Assembly (NCBI RefSeq): GCF_040605455.1
Contig: NZ_JBEXCV010000089.1
Location: forward strand, 1-38,437
Reading direction: 5' to 3'
DNA: 38,437 bases
DNA from: Embleya sp040605455
GTDB taxonomy: Bacteria; Actinomycetota; Actinomycetes; Streptomycetales; Streptomycetaceae
Shown: piece after piece, positions 15,140 to 25,965 of the stretch
How positions within the stretch are numbered: the stretch's first letter is position 1
How the letters are laid out: every line of letters starts with the position of its first letter
The notes under the pieces: generated by a model
The model's input: only the letters and a program-made list of their open reading frames with translations
What the model was told of the DNA's origin: nothing
Databases searched by the model: none
Program-made: the position numbers and the translations under genes

Positions 15140-15448
15140 CGCGTCCCATCCGTTCGTCGTCGAGCCGGAACCGAACGAGCGTATAGCGAAACCCGGTGGC
15201 CTCGGGGGGCCCACGCGGGCCGGGTCGGATACCCCGTTCGGGTGGTGCACACGCGAGCATTACCCGGATGGCGTAAGGCGATTGGGGGGACTCGGGGCGC
15301 TCCGGCAACTTCTGCCCGGCGGCACCACGACGTCTCGGAACAATTGCCGGACGGCAGAGGGTCTTCCCTCCACCTGTTCCGGAGCGCAACCGGGACGGAT
15401 CGCCGGTCCGTCTCATGCGACAGGAACCGTGGCACCCAGGAGGTCGTC
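15140..15448. promoter_or_regulatory. Divergent intergenic region (309 nt)
   Basis: It separates the HEPN gene from the small 67-residue ORF. On the minus strand TATACG (15180-15185) is a plausible -10 for the HEPN gene, giving a leader of about 35 nt. On the plus strand CCGGCAA (15302-15308) and TTGCCGG (15344-15350) form a spaced inverted repeat, and CCCAGGAGG precedes the ATG at 15449. I find no further gene. Confidence 0.35.
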
Positions 15449-15652
15449 ATGTTGGCCACGAACGGCAGGATCCCGGCGGGACGCACCGGCACCGAGGAAG
15501 ATTTCACCAAGTACCGCGACGTGGTCGCGGACATCTTCGCGCACCACCGGCGCACCGACCCCGCAGGCACCGACGGTGCGGCGTGCTCGTGCGGCGGCGC
15601 GTGGCCGTGTCGGGAGGAACTACTCGCGGCGGAACTGCTCGACTGGATCTGA
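15449..15652 (+). CDS. Small hypothetical protein with C-x-C-x5-C motif
   Basis: A 67-residue acidic, mostly helical protein with AGGAGG 5 nt before the ATG, so it is very likely translated. The first half (TEEDFTKYRDVVADIFAHHRR) looks like an amphipathic helix. The second half contains ACSCGGAWPCREELLAAELLDWI, a compact Cys cluster that could bind a metal or pair with another Cys protein. Similar small actinomycete proteins end in CxCGxxWPC-type motifs, but I know no function for them. It is divergent from the HEPN gene and 163 nt upstream of glgX; a common transcript with glgX is possible. Confidence 0.7.
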   Translation: MLATNGRIPAGRTGTEEDFTKYRDVVADIFAHHRRTDPAGTDGAACSCGGAWPCREELLAAELLDWI

Positions 15653-15815
15653 CCATTGTGATCGAAACCGATCGGATCGACAGCACGCACCCCACCGGTC
15701 CGGGCTCGAAATCCACCCGACCGGGGGACGCCGGAGCGGATCTCGCACATGAATCCGGTTCGGTACGGGAGACTGCAAGTTGCCGAAGCACGATCCGCGA
15801 CAAAGCAGGTTGCTC

Positions 15816-17930
<2,115 letters not shown>

Positions 17931-18053
17931 GTGAGGCGGCCCGCACCGGCCGGGCGCCGTCGCACGGGCGCCCCGCGCCAGGGGTGCGCGCCGCCGATCC
18001 ACCGCGGCGGCCGGCTCCGCCGGACCGGGCCCGGCCGCGTCCGATCAGGTTTC

Positions 18054-18071
18054 ACCACCCCGGCGGGTGGT
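18054..18071 (+). terminator. Hairpin between glgX and treY
   Basis: ACCACCC-(CGGC)-GGGTGGT is a perfect 7-bp inverted repeat 32 nt before the treY start, without a T-run. It may terminate glgX transcripts or act as an operator for treY. The remaining 172-nt gap is GC-rich with no other signal. Confidence 0.4.
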
Positions 18072-18102
18072 AGCGCGGGGTCGTCCGGGGAAGCTAGTCC
18101 GC

Positions 18103-20394
18103 ATGACCTCGTCGCCATCACAGCTCCCCACCGGGACCTATCGGCTCCAGCTGCAGCCCGCCTTCGGGTTCGCCGACGCTGCCGCAGCCGTGCCCTACAT
18201 CGCCTCGCTCGGGGTCAGCCACCTGCACCTGTCGCCCGTCCTGCAGGCCGTGCCCGGGTCCACGCACGGCTATGACGTGGTCGATCATTCGCGCGTGTCC
18301 GCCGACCTCGGCGGCGAGGACGGGTTGCGCGCGCTGGCCGCCTCCGCCGCCGCACACCGACTGGGCATCGTGCTGGACATCGTGCCCAACCACATGGCCG
18401 TGCCCGCGCCCGAGTCGCTCAACCGACCGCTGTGGCAGACCCTGCGGGAGGGGCCGGACTCGCCCTACGCCCGCTGGTTCGACATCGACTGGACGCGACA
18501 CGACGGCCGGGTGCTGCTGCCCGTGCTCGGCGGGCCGGTCGAGGAGATCGCCGACGAGCTGATCGTGGACGGCGACGTGCTGCGCTACCACGAGCACGAG
18601 TTCCCGCTCCGGGCCGGCACCGACAAGCTCGCGCTCGACGAACTGCTCGCCGCCCAACACTTCGAACTCGCGCACTGGCGGCGCGCGGACACCGAACTGA
18701 ACTACCGCCGGTTCTTCACCATCGCCGGCCTGATCGCGCTGCGCCAGGAGGACGAGGAAGTCTTCGCGGCCACCCACGCGACCATCCTGCGGCTGGTCGA
18801 CGAGGGCCTGGTGCAGGGGCTTCGGATCGACCATCCGGACGGGCTCGCCGACCCGCGCGCGTACCTGGCGCGACTGCGCGCCGCCGCGCCGAACGCCTGG
18901 ATCGTGGTGGAGAAGATCCTCGCCGACGAGGAGCGTCTCCCCGTCGACTGGGCCTGCGACGGCACCACCGGGTACGACGCACTGCGCCGGGTGGACAACC
19001 TGTTCGTCGACGCCGAGGGCGCCGAGCCGCTGCGGGCGCTGCACCGCGAGCAGACCGGGGTCCGGGAGGGCTTCGACTACCTCGTCCAAGAGGCCAGGGC
19101 CGAGGTGCTCACGGGCGGCCTGGCCACCGAATTCGCCCGGCTGCGGCGCACCCTGGACCACCTGGAACCGGTCGCGGGCGCCGGTGACATCGGCCGCGCG
19201 CTGCCGCCGCTGCTGGCCGCGTTCCCCACCTACCGCCCCTACCCCGGCGGCGGCCCCGGCTCGATCGCGGCCATGGCCCGGGCCCTGACCGGGGTGCCCG
19301 GCCAGGTCTCCGAGGCGGCCCGCGAGATCGCAGAACTGGCGCTCGCCGACGGCGAGTTCGGCACGCGCTTCGGGCAGGTGGCGGCGACGCTCGCGGCCAA
19401 GGGCGTCGAGGACCGCGCGTTCTACCGCTGGTACGGCTTGAGTTCGCTGAACGAGGTCGGCGGCGCACCGGACTCGATCGGCCTGGACATCGCCGGCTTC
19501 CACGACGCCTGCGCGCGCATGTCGCCGACCACGATGACCACGCTGAGCACCCACGACACCAAGCGCAGCGAGGACGTGCGGGCCCGGCTCGCGGTGCTGG
19601 CCGAGGTCCCCGAGGACTGGGCCGAGCGGGTGCGCACCTGGAACGACTGGTCGAGCGCGCACCGCTCCGAGTTCCGCTTCGGGCCGGACGGCTACGACAC
19701 CTACCTGCTGTGGCAGACCCTGGTCGGCGCCTGGCCGCTGTCTCCCGACCGGGCCGTCGACTACCTGCGCAAGGCAATGCGCGAGGCGGCCCGGGCCACC
19801 ACCTGGACCGACCCGAACCCCGACTACGAGGCGGCGAGTGAGGCGTTCGTGCGCGCCGTCCTGGCGGACGGGGAACTCGCGGGCGACATCGCCGAGTTCG
19901 TCACCGACCTGGATCGTCCGGCCCGGGCCGTCTCGCTCGGCGCCAAGCTGGTCCAGCTCACCATGCCGGGCGTCCCTGACGTGTACCAGGGCAGCGAACT
20001 GGCGCTGTACACACTGGTCGACCCGGACAACCGGGCCCCGGTCGACTTCGGCCGCGAGCACGGTCCGCTGGACGCGCTCAAGTTCCAAGTCACGCAAGCC
20101 GCGCTGCGCCTGCGCCGCGAGCATCCCGACTGGTTCGCCGGTACCTACGCGCCGCTGCCCGCCCGCGGCAAGGAGGCGCGGCACGCGATCGCGTTCGTAC
20201 GCGGCGACGAGGCGATCACCGTGGCCACCCTGCTGCCGGCCGGCCTCGCGGCCAAGGGCGGCTGGGGCGGCGCGCTGCTGCCGCTGCCGCCGGGCCGTTG
20301 GGTCGACGCGCTGACCGGCAACGCGTACACCGGGCAGGCCCGGCTGCGGCACATCCTGGAGGACCTGCCGGTGGCCCTGCTCACCCGCGGCTGA
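18103..20394 (+). CDS. treY: Malto-oligosyltrehalose synthase
   Basis: Converts the reducing-end alpha-1,4 bond of malto-oligosaccharides into the alpha,alpha-1,1 bond of maltooligosyl-trehalose. The 763-residue product belongs to GH13. It begins with GTYRLQLQPAFGFADAAAAVPYIASLGVSHLHLSPV and has LDIVPNHMAV (region I), GLRIDHPDGLADPRAYL (nucleophile Asp), IVVEKILADEERLP (acid Glu) and TTLSTHDTKRSEDVRARL (region IV), all as in TreY. The ATG at 18103 gives the conserved N-terminus and has no clear Shine-Dalgarno sequence; GAAGCT 7 nt upstream may be a -10 of a leaderless transcript. It is followed after 71 nt by treZ. Confidence 0.95.
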   Translation: MTSSPSQLPTGTYRLQLQPAFGFADAAAAVPYIASLGVSHLHLSPVLQAVPGSTHGYDVVDHSRVSADLGGEDGLRALAASAAAHRLGIVLDIVPNHMAVPAPESLNRPLWQTLREGPDSPYARWFDIDWTRHDGRVLLPVLGGPVEEIADELIVDGDVLRYHEHEFPLRAGTDKLALDELLAAQHFELAHWRRADTELNYRRFFTIAGLIALRQEDEEVFAATHATILRLVDEGLVQGLRIDHPDGLADPRAYLARLRAAAPNAWIVVEKILADEERLPVDWACDGTTGYDALRRVDNLFVDAEGAEPLRALHREQTGVREGFDYLVQEARAEVLTGGLATEFARLRRTLDHLEPVAGAGDIGRALPPLLAAFPTYRPYPGGGPGSIAAMARALTGVPGQVSEAAREIAELALADGEFGTRFGQVAATLAAKGVEDRAFYRWYGLSSLNEVGGAPDSIGLDIAGFHDACARMSPTTMTTLSTHDTKRSEDVRARLAVLAEVPEDWAERVRTWNDWSSAHRSEFRFGPDGYDTYLLWQTLVGAWPLSPDRAVDYLRKAMREAARATTWTDPNPDYEAASEAFVRAVLADGELAGDIAEFVTDLDRPARAVSLGAKLVQLTMPGVPDVYQGSELALYTLVDPDNRAPVDFGREHGPLDALKFQVTQAALRLRREHPDWFAGTYAPLPARGKEARHAIAFVRGDEAITVATLLPAGLAAKGGWGGALLPLPPGRWVDALTGNAYTGQARLRHILEDLPVALLTRG

Positions 20395-20465
20395 CCCGGC
20401 CGCGCCCGCGCGCTCCCACCCGTCCCCACGTATTCCCACGCGTTCCCGGAAAGGACACAACCATC

Positions 20466-22226
20466 GTGGTCAGGTTCGAGGTCTGGGCTCCGAAAGCGTC
20501 GTCTCTGGACGTCATCGTCGACGGCCGACGCAAGCCGATGCGGGACGCGAACCGACCCGGGTGGTGGCAGACGGAAGTACCGGCCGCGGTACACGGGAGC
20601 GACTACGCGTTCGTGATCGACGGCAGCACACCGCTCCCCGACCCGCGCTCGCCGTGGCAGCCGCAGGGACCGGACGGCCCGAGCCGAGTGGTGGACCACG
20701 CCGCGTACGCGTGGGCCGACCGGGCCTGGACCGGCCGGCCGCTGCCCGGCGCGGTGGTCTACGAGCTGCACATCGGCACCTTCACGGTCGAGGGCACCTT
20801 CGCGGCGGCGATCGAGCGGCTGGACCACCTGGTCGACCTGGGCATCACGCACGTCGAGGTGATGCCGGTGTCCGCCTTCCCGGGTCGACACGGGTGGGGC
20901 TACGACGGCGTGTGCCCGTGGGCGGTGCACGAGCCGTACGGCGGTCCGGAGGGATTCAAGCGCTTCGTGGACGCGTGCCATGGGCGCGGCCTGGGCGTGA
21001 TCCTGGACGTGGTGCACAACCACCTCGGTCCTTCCGGCAACCATCTCCCGCGATTCGGGCCCTACTTCACCGACCGCTACAAGACGCCGTGGGGTTGGGC
21101 GGTCAACCTGGACGGGCCCGGCTCCGACGAGGTGCGCGCCTACCTGGTCGGCAGCGCGCTGATGTGGCTGCGCGACTACCACGTGGACGGGCTGCGGTTG
21201 GACGCGGTGCACGCGCTCGCCGACAACCGCGCGGTGCCGTTCCTCGAAGAGTTGTCCGAGGCGGTGGACAAGCTCGCCGCGTCGAGTGGCCGGCCGCTGT
21301 TCCTGATCGCCGAGTCGGACCTGAACGACCCCCGCGTGGTCACCCCGCGCGAGAGCGGCGGAATGGGCGTCCACGCCCAGTGGAGCGACGACTTCCACCA
21401 CGCGCTGCACTCGCTGCTCACCGGTGAACGGCAGGGCTACTACGGCGACTTCGGGTCGATGGGCACACTCGCCAAGACGCTCACTCGGGTCTGGCTGCAC
21501 GACGGCACGTGGTCCTCGTTCCGCGAGCGCACGCACGGGCGCCCGGTGCCCACCTCGCGGATGCCCGCGTATCGCTTCCTGGGCTACCTGCAAACCCACG
21601 ACCAGGTCGGCAACCGGGCCACCGGCGACCGCATCTCGGCCACCCTGCCACCGGCGCTGTCGGCCGCGGGCGCGGCCCTGGTGCTCACGGCGCCGTTCAC
21701 CCCGATGTTGTTCATGGGCGAGGAATGGGGTGCGTCCACCCCATGGCAGTACTTCACCGACCACACCGACCCCGAACTGGCCGAGGCGGTGCGCAACGGG
21801 CGCCGCGCCGAGTTCGCCTCGCACGGATGGGACGCCGCACAGATCCCGGATCCGCAGTCGCCGCAGACCGTGCGCAACTCGTGTCTGGACTGGGACGAGC
21901 TCAAAGGCTCGCCGCACGCGGCGCTGCTGGCCTGGTACAAGCGGCTGATCGCGCTGCGCCGCGAGTGGGAACACCTGACCGACCCGGACCTGACCAGGGT
22001 TCAGGTCAGCTTCGAGGAGACCGCGGGCTGGCTGATGGTGCACCGAGGCGCGTTCCGTACGGCGGTCAACCTGGCCGAGCAGCCCGCCACGCTGCCGATG
22101 GGCACCGGCGCGGCCGAGATCGTCGCGGCCTGGGACGATCGCGCGGAGATCCGTCGCGGCCTGGTCGGCACCACCCTGCGGCTGCCCGCAACCTCGGTCG
22201 CGGTGGTCCGGGTGGGCTCGCGCTGA
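20466..22226 (+). CDS. treZ: Malto-oligosyltrehalose trehalohydrolase
   Basis: Releases trehalose from maltooligosyl-trehalose, completing the GlgX-TreY-TreZ route. The 586-residue GH13 product starts with an early-set domain (VRFEVWAPKASSLDVIVDG). It then has VILDVVHNHLGPSGNH (region I), VDGLRLDAVHAL (nucleophile Asp), FLIAESDLNDPRV (acid Glu) and YLQTHDQVGNRATGDR (region IV). The GTG at 20466 has GGAAAGG about 12 nt upstream; no nearer ATG fits the family start. Trehalose serves as carbon reserve and protectant, notably in spores of sporulating actinomycetes. Confidence 0.95.
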   Translation: MVRFEVWAPKASSLDVIVDGRRKPMRDANRPGWWQTEVPAAVHGSDYAFVIDGSTPLPDPRSPWQPQGPDGPSRVVDHAAYAWADRAWTGRPLPGAVVYELHIGTFTVEGTFAAAIERLDHLVDLGITHVEVMPVSAFPGRHGWGYDGVCPWAVHEPYGGPEGFKRFVDACHGRGLGVILDVVHNHLGPSGNHLPRFGPYFTDRYKTPWGWAVNLDGPGSDEVRAYLVGSALMWLRDYHVDGLRLDAVHALADNRAVPFLEELSEAVDKLAASSGRPLFLIAESDLNDPRVVTPRESGGMGVHAQWSDDFHHALHSLLTGERQGYYGDFGSMGTLAKTLTRVWLHDGTWSSFRERTHGRPVPTSRMPAYRFLGYLQTHDQVGNRATGDRISATLPPALSAAGAALVLTAPFTPMLFMGEEWGASTPWQYFTDHTDPELAEAVRNGRRAEFASHGWDAAQIPDPQSPQTVRNSCLDWDELKGSPHAALLAWYKRLIALRREWEHLTDPDLTRVQVSFEETAGWLMVHRGAFRTAVNLAEQPATLPMGTGAAEIVAAWDDRAEIRRGLVGTTLRLPATSVAVVRVGSR

Positions 22227-22299
22227 GACCACCGTCGCGACCCCGACTCCGACCTCGCGCACCGAACGAGCCGATCCGACCCGTCCGGCGTTCGAGGAC

Positions 22300-22331
22300 G
22301 AGCACGGCCGAAGGCCCGCGCGTGCGTGCTC
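22300..22331. terminator. Bidirectional terminator between treZ and PPK2
   Basis: GAGCACG (22300-22306) pairs with CGTGCTC (22325-22331), enclosing a small GGCC-GAA-GGCC stem. It lies between convergent genes and reaches the PPK2 stop codon. There is no T-run on either strand. Confidence 0.4.
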
Positions 22332-23829
22332 ACGTGTCCAGCAACCGCTTCCGCTCCGCCTCGACGTCGAACGTGCCCGCCGGGTAGCGCGGATCCAACT
22401 CGATGAGGTGCTCCAGCAACAGCCGGCTGATCGCCCAGTTGCGGTACCACTTGCGATCCGCGGGCACCACATACCAGGGCGCCGCGTCGGTGTCGCACTT
22501 CTCCAGGGCGACCTGGTAGGCCGCCCGGTAGTCCGGCCACACCGAGCGCTCGTCGATGTCCGCCGGGTTGAACTTCCAGTGCTTGTCCGGGTTGTCCAGC
22601 CGGGCGAGCAGCCGCTCCTTCTGCTCCTCGGGCGAGATGTGCAGGAAGATCTTGACCACGCTCACCTCGTCCGTGGCCAGGCCCTGCTCGAACCGGTTGA
22701 TCGCGGTGTAGCGGCGCGACCACACCTGGCGCGGGACCAGGTTGCGCACCCGCGCGATCAGCACGTCCTCGTAGTGCGAGCGATCGAACACGCCGATCAG
22801 ACCGGGGCCCGGTACCTGGTTGCGGATCCGCCACAGGAACGGGTGCCCGAGCTCTTCCTCGGTAGGTGCCTTGAACGCGTGGATGTGGCAGCCGGACGGG
22901 TTGAACTGGCCGATCACGTGCTTGACCGTGCCGCCCTTGCCGGAGGTGTCCATGCCCTGGACCACCAGGAGCACCCGGCGGCGCGCACCGCCCGCCACGG
23001 CCTGCGCGTACAGCTTCTCCTGGAACTCGGCCAGCCGCGGGCCCATCGCGGCGATGTCGGCCAGCGCGTCGGCCTTGTCGCCGCAGAAACCGGGCGTGGC
23101 GCGCGGGTCGATCGCGGTCAGGTCGACGGGGCCGCCGGTCAACCGCAGCGCGGCCCGGACGGAGGGCTCGTCGGCCCCGGGGTGGCCGGGCACGTCGGCG
23201 CGCGCTTCGGCGACCACGCGAAGCCGGGGCGGCTCGGCGGCGACCTCGGGCTCGGGCTCGGTCGCGACGGGCGGCTCACTCGCGGCCGACGGGTCGGCCC
23301 ACTCCTCGGCGACCGCTTCGAGTTCGAGGACCGCGACGTCGACGGCCTCGACCTCGACGGCTTCGAGGCCGCCCGCGTCGACTTCGACCACCTCGAGTCC
23401 CAGCGCCTGCGCCGCGGCCCGCTCGGCCTCGGCCCGCTCGGCTGCGGCCTCCAACGCCTTGGCGGCCTTCTTGTCCGCTTTCCTGGCCGCCTTGGCCTGC
23501 TCGGCCCGCAGCTCCCGCTCCGCCTTCGGCGTCTTCTCGGCCTTCTTGTCGGCCTTCGCGGCTTTGTCGGCCTTCCTATCGGCCTTCGCGGCCTTCTCGG
23601 CAGCCTTCGAGGCCTTCTCGGCCTTCTTGGCGGCCTTCTCGGCCTTCGCGGCCTTGTCCGCCTTCACGGCCTTCTTCACGGCCTTCTCGGCCTTCGCGGC
23701 CTTCTCAGTCTTGGCAGCGGCCTGCGCGGCGACCGTCTCGTCCGATGTCTCGCCCAGGCCCACCGGGGCTCGCCCCTTCGAGTCCCGGTCGAGCCTGCCT
23801 GCACCCTTGCGTTCGGCCTTCTTCGCCAT
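22330..23829 (-). CDS. Polyphosphate kinase 2 family protein with Lys/Ala-rich and acidic N-terminal extension
   Basis: PPK2 enzymes transfer phosphate between polyphosphate and nucleotides. In this 499-residue product the PPK2 domain spans about 235-499. It has Walker A GMDTSGKGG (about 292-300), VIGQFNPSGCHIHAFKAPTEEELGHPFLWR, Walker B-type IGVFDRSHYEDVLIARV and the lid KERLLARLDNPDKHWKFNPADIDER. Ahead of it, residues about 40-130 are almost only Lys, Ala, Glu and Asp in KAEKA-like repeats, like histone H1 tails, and residues about 140-200 are acidic and Pro-rich. The extension roughly doubles the usual PPK2 length. The ATG at 23829 has GGAGG 9 nt upstream. The substrate nucleotide and subclass are not decidable. 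Confidence 0.88.
   Translation of the reverse strand: MAKKAERKGAGRLDRDSKGRAPVGLGETSDETVAAQAAAKTEKAAKAEKAVKKAVKADKAAKAEKAAKKAEKASKAAEKAAKADRKADKAAKADKKAEKTPKAERELRAEQAKAARKADKKAAKALEAAAERAEAERAAAQALGLEVVEVDAGGLEAVEVEAVDVAVLELEAVAEEWADPSAASEPPVATEPEPEVAAEPPRLRVVAEARADVPGHPGADEPSVRAALRLTGGPVDLTAIDPRATPGFCGDKADALADIAAMGPRLAEFQEKLYAQAVAGGARRRVLLVVQGMDTSGKGGTVKHVIGQFNPSGCHIHAFKAPTEEELGHPFLWRIRNQVPGPGLIGVFDRSHYEDVLIARVRNLVPRQVWSRRYTAINRFEQGLATDEVSVVKIFLHISPEEQKERLLARLDNPDKHWKFNPADIDERSVWPDYRAAYQVALEKCDTDAAPWYVVPADRKWYRNWAISRLLLEHLIELDPRYPAGTFDVEAERKRLLDT
23440..23720 (-). repeat. Degenerate short-period repeat encoding the Lys/Ala-rich segment
   Basis: The DNA is built from imperfect copies of GGCCTTC followed by a variable triplet (plus strand), encoding KAxKA-type units of the PPK2 extension. 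Codon choice and unit length vary, so it is low-complexity coding sequence and not a clean tandem array. Confidence 0.6.
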
Positions 23830-23951
23830 GCCACTGCCTCCGCGTCGTCGGGACCCGGGTCCGATGATGCCGCACCCGCGGACCGGTCGCGCACGGACAA
23901 CGCCCGCACGGCGCACGGCCGACGCCGGCCGTACCCCTACCTCGACCCCGG

Positions 23952-25001
23952 TCAGCGAGTCGGGACGTGCTCCGCGCCCTCGCGGGCCATCGCCACCAGC
24001 CGCGAAATCGCGCGCAGGTACTTCTTTCGGTAGCCGCCGGCCACCATCTCCTCGGTGAACAACTCGTCGAACGGCACCCCCGAGGCCACGATCGGCAGCT
24101 CGCGGTCGTACATCCGGTCCGCGAGCACCACCAGGCGCAGCGCGGTCGCCTGGTCCTGGACCGGTCGCACGCCGCGCCAGAAGATGCCCGTGACGCCGTC
24201 GAGCATGGCGCCGTACCGGCTGGGATGCACGGTCGCCAGGTGCGCGAGCAGTTCGGCGAAGTCGTCGAGTGCGGCGCCGTCGGGCGCGGCCTCGGCGGCC
24301 TTGGCAACCACGTCGTCGGCGATCGGTGTGGGAGCCGCGGGCAGGCCCCGGTGCCGGTAGTCCTCGCCGTCGATGCGCAGCGCCTCGAAGCGCGCCGACA
24401 GCCCCTGTATCTCGCGCATGAAGTCCTGCGCGGCGAACCGGCCCTCGCCGAGCTTGTCGGGCAGCGTGTTCGAGGTCGCGGCCAGCTTGACGCCCGCGTC
24501 GGCGAGCTTGCCGAGCAGGGTGGACACCAGGACGGTGTCGCCCGGGTCGTCCAACTCGAACTCGTCGATGCACAGGAGCCGGTGTCCGGACAGCGCCTCG
24601 ACGGTCTGCCGAAAGCCCAGGGCGCCGACCAGGTTGGTCAGCTCGACGAACGTGCACAGCGACTTGGGCCCGGGTGCGGCGTGCCACAACGATGCGAGCA
24701 GGTGGGTCTTGCCGACGCCGTAGCCGCCGTCGAGGTAGATCCCGCTGGGACCGCCGGGCGCGCTCTCGCGGCGGAACCAGCGCCGCTTCCCGTTCCCGCC
24801 GTCCCCGTTCAGTCCGGCGGCGAACCGCTCCAGGCGCAGCACGGCCGCGGCCTGCCCGGGCTGGTTCGGATCCGGGATGTAGGTATCGAAGCGCACATCG
24901 CCGAAGCGCGGCGGCGGAACCATCTCGGCGACGAGACGGTCGGCGGGAACGCTGGGCTGACGCCGGGTGAGCGACACGACGTGGGCTACGGACACGATCA
25001 T
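23952..25001 (-). CDS. zapE: ZapE/AFG1-family AAA+ ATPase
   Basis: AAA-type P-loop ATPase related to E. coli ZapE (divisome-associated) and mitochondrial AFG1. It has the typical actinomycete opening VPADRLVAEMVPPPRFGDVRFDTYIPDPNQ, Walker A GGYGVGKTHLLASLWH, Walker B RLLCIDEFELDDPGD, sensor-like LAATSNTLPDKLGEGRF and RLVVLADRMYD. The ATG at 25001 gives a 349-residue protein. An ATG at 25034 with a strong AGGAAGGAGA upstream would add 11 residues and overlap the start codon of the divergent reductase gene; TAGGCT at 25004-25009 could also be a -10 feeding a GTG at 24995. The cellular role in actinomycetes is not established. Confidence 0.88.
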   Translation of the reverse strand: MIVSVAHVVSLTRRQPSVPADRLVAEMVPPPRFGDVRFDTYIPDPNQPGQAAAVLRLERFAAGLNGDGGNGKRRWFRRESAPGGPSGIYLDGGYGVGKTHLLASLWHAAPGPKSLCTFVELTNLVGALGFRQTVEALSGHRLLCIDEFELDDPGDTVLVSTLLGKLADAGVKLAATSNTLPDKLGEGRFAAQDFMREIQGLSARFEALRIDGEDYRHRGLPAAPTPIADDVVAKAAEAAPDGAALDDFAELLAHLATVHPSRYGAMLDGVTGIFWRGVRPVQDQATALRLVVLADRMYDRELPIVASGVPFDELFTEEMVAGGYRKKYLRAISRLVAMAREGAEHVPTR

Positions 25002-25032
25002 CAAGCCTACGACGCGTGCAAAACTCGGTCGC

Positions 25033-25773
25033 ATGCGCCGTCTCCTTCCTGCACCCAGCGCCCCTGCCGAGCCCGACGTCGACCTCGTCGAGGCATACGC
25101 CTATCCGCCCGGCCGAACCTGGCTGCGGGCGAACATGGTGGCCGGTCTGGACGGTGCCGCCCAAGCGCCCGACGGCCTGTCCGCGGGGCTGTCCTCACCG
25201 GCGGACAAGCGGATCTTCGGGGTGTTGCGCGGTCTGGCCGACGTCGTCGTGGTGGGCGCGGCCACGGTCCGCAAGGAGGGCTACCGACCGCCGCGGCCCA
25301 AATCCGCCTACGCCGCCGCCCGCGCCGCCGCCGGGCAGTCGCCCGCGCCGGTGATCGCCATCGTCTCGCGCAGCCTGGCCGTCGATTTCACCGCGCCGCT
25401 GTTCACCGAGGCGATCACTGCGCCCATCGTGATCACCTGCGAGGACGCCGCGCCACAGGGCCTGGCGGCGGCTCGCGCGTACGGCGACGTGCTCGTGGCC
25501 GGGCGGGACCGGGTCGACTTCGCGAGCGCCCTGGACGCACTGGCGGCGCGCGGGCTGACCCGGCAGTTGACCGAGGGCGGCCCGCACGTGCTGGCCCAGA
25601 TCGCCGCGTGCGGCCGCTTGGACGAGCTGTGCCTGACGGTGAGCCCGCTGCTGACCGCCGGTCCCGCCGACCGGATCCTGGCCGGTCCGGCCCTCGCTGA
25701 CGCGGTGTCCATGCGCCCGGTGTCGCTGCTGGAGGAGGACGGCTCGCTGTTCGCCCGCTATGTGCGCTCGTGA
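25033..25773 (+). CDS. RibD C-terminal/dihydrofolate reductase-fold pyrimidine reductase family protein
   Basis: A 246-residue NADPH-dependent reductase fold like the C-terminal domain of RibD. It shows WLRANMVAGLDGAAQ (substrate pocket), RIFGVLRGLADVVVVGAATVRKEGY, PVIAIVSRSLAVDF and LTRQLTEGGPHVLAQIA (the conserved TEGG motif). There is no deaminase domain, so it may act as a stand-alone 5-amino-6-ribosylamino-uracil reductase or on another substrate. The ATG at 25033 matches the MRRL start usual in this family. It has no Shine-Dalgarno sequence; AAAACT 7 nt upstream may be the -10 of a leaderless transcript. The ATG shares bases with a potential ATG on the other strand. A strong hairpin follows. 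Confidence 0.82.
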   Translation: MRRLLPAPSAPAEPDVDLVEAYAYPPGRTWLRANMVAGLDGAAQAPDGLSAGLSSPADKRIFGVLRGLADVVVVGAATVRKEGYRPPRPKSAYAAARAAAGQSPAPVIAIVSRSLAVDFTAPLFTEAITAPIVITCEDAAPQGLAAARAYGDVLVAGRDRVDFASALDALAARGLTRQLTEGGPHVLAQIAACGRLDELCLTVSPLLTAGPADRILAGPALADAVSMRPVSLLEEDGSLFARYVRS

Positions 25774-25796
25774 GCGGCGCACCGGGTCGCGCTGCG

Positions 25797-25835
25797 CCGG
25801 GTCGGTCACCGCTCGTGAGCGGTGCACCGACCCGG
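25797..25835 (+). terminator. Strong hairpin after the reductase gene
   Basis: CCGGGTCGGT-CACCGCT, loop CGTG, then AGCGGTG-(C)-ACCGACCCGG: 17 paired bases with one bulged C. It begins about 24 nt after the stop at 25773 and is a likely terminator without a T-run. The inner part repeats, with one mismatch, the 20 nt that include the end of the gene (25765-25784). Confidence 0.6.
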
Positions 25836-25965
25836 GCCCGCGCCCGGCGACGTTCCCCCGCCGGGCACGGCACCGGAGAGTGGGAGTGGGAAGGTGGTCT
25901 CCCGGGCAGACCGGGCACAGCCACCCGCCTCGGGGGTTGGATCTTGTGGATCAAGGGAGTGTTGC

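Noticed and set aside
13736..15652. A toxin-antitoxin or defence pair made of the HEPN protein and the 67-residue ORF
   Set aside because: The genes are divergent, 309 nt apart, the HEPN catalytic His is missing and no nucleotidyltransferase antitoxin is present.
23440..23720. A tandem-repeat array or CRISPR-like repeat
   Set aside because: Units are short and irregular, without unique spacers, and encode a continuous Lys/Ala-rich segment of the PPK2 protein.
22330..25164. Reading PPK2 as a 944-residue protein including the upstream region
   Set aside because: The upstream part is a frame-shifted shadow of zapE. The ATG at 23829 has GGAGG at good spacing.
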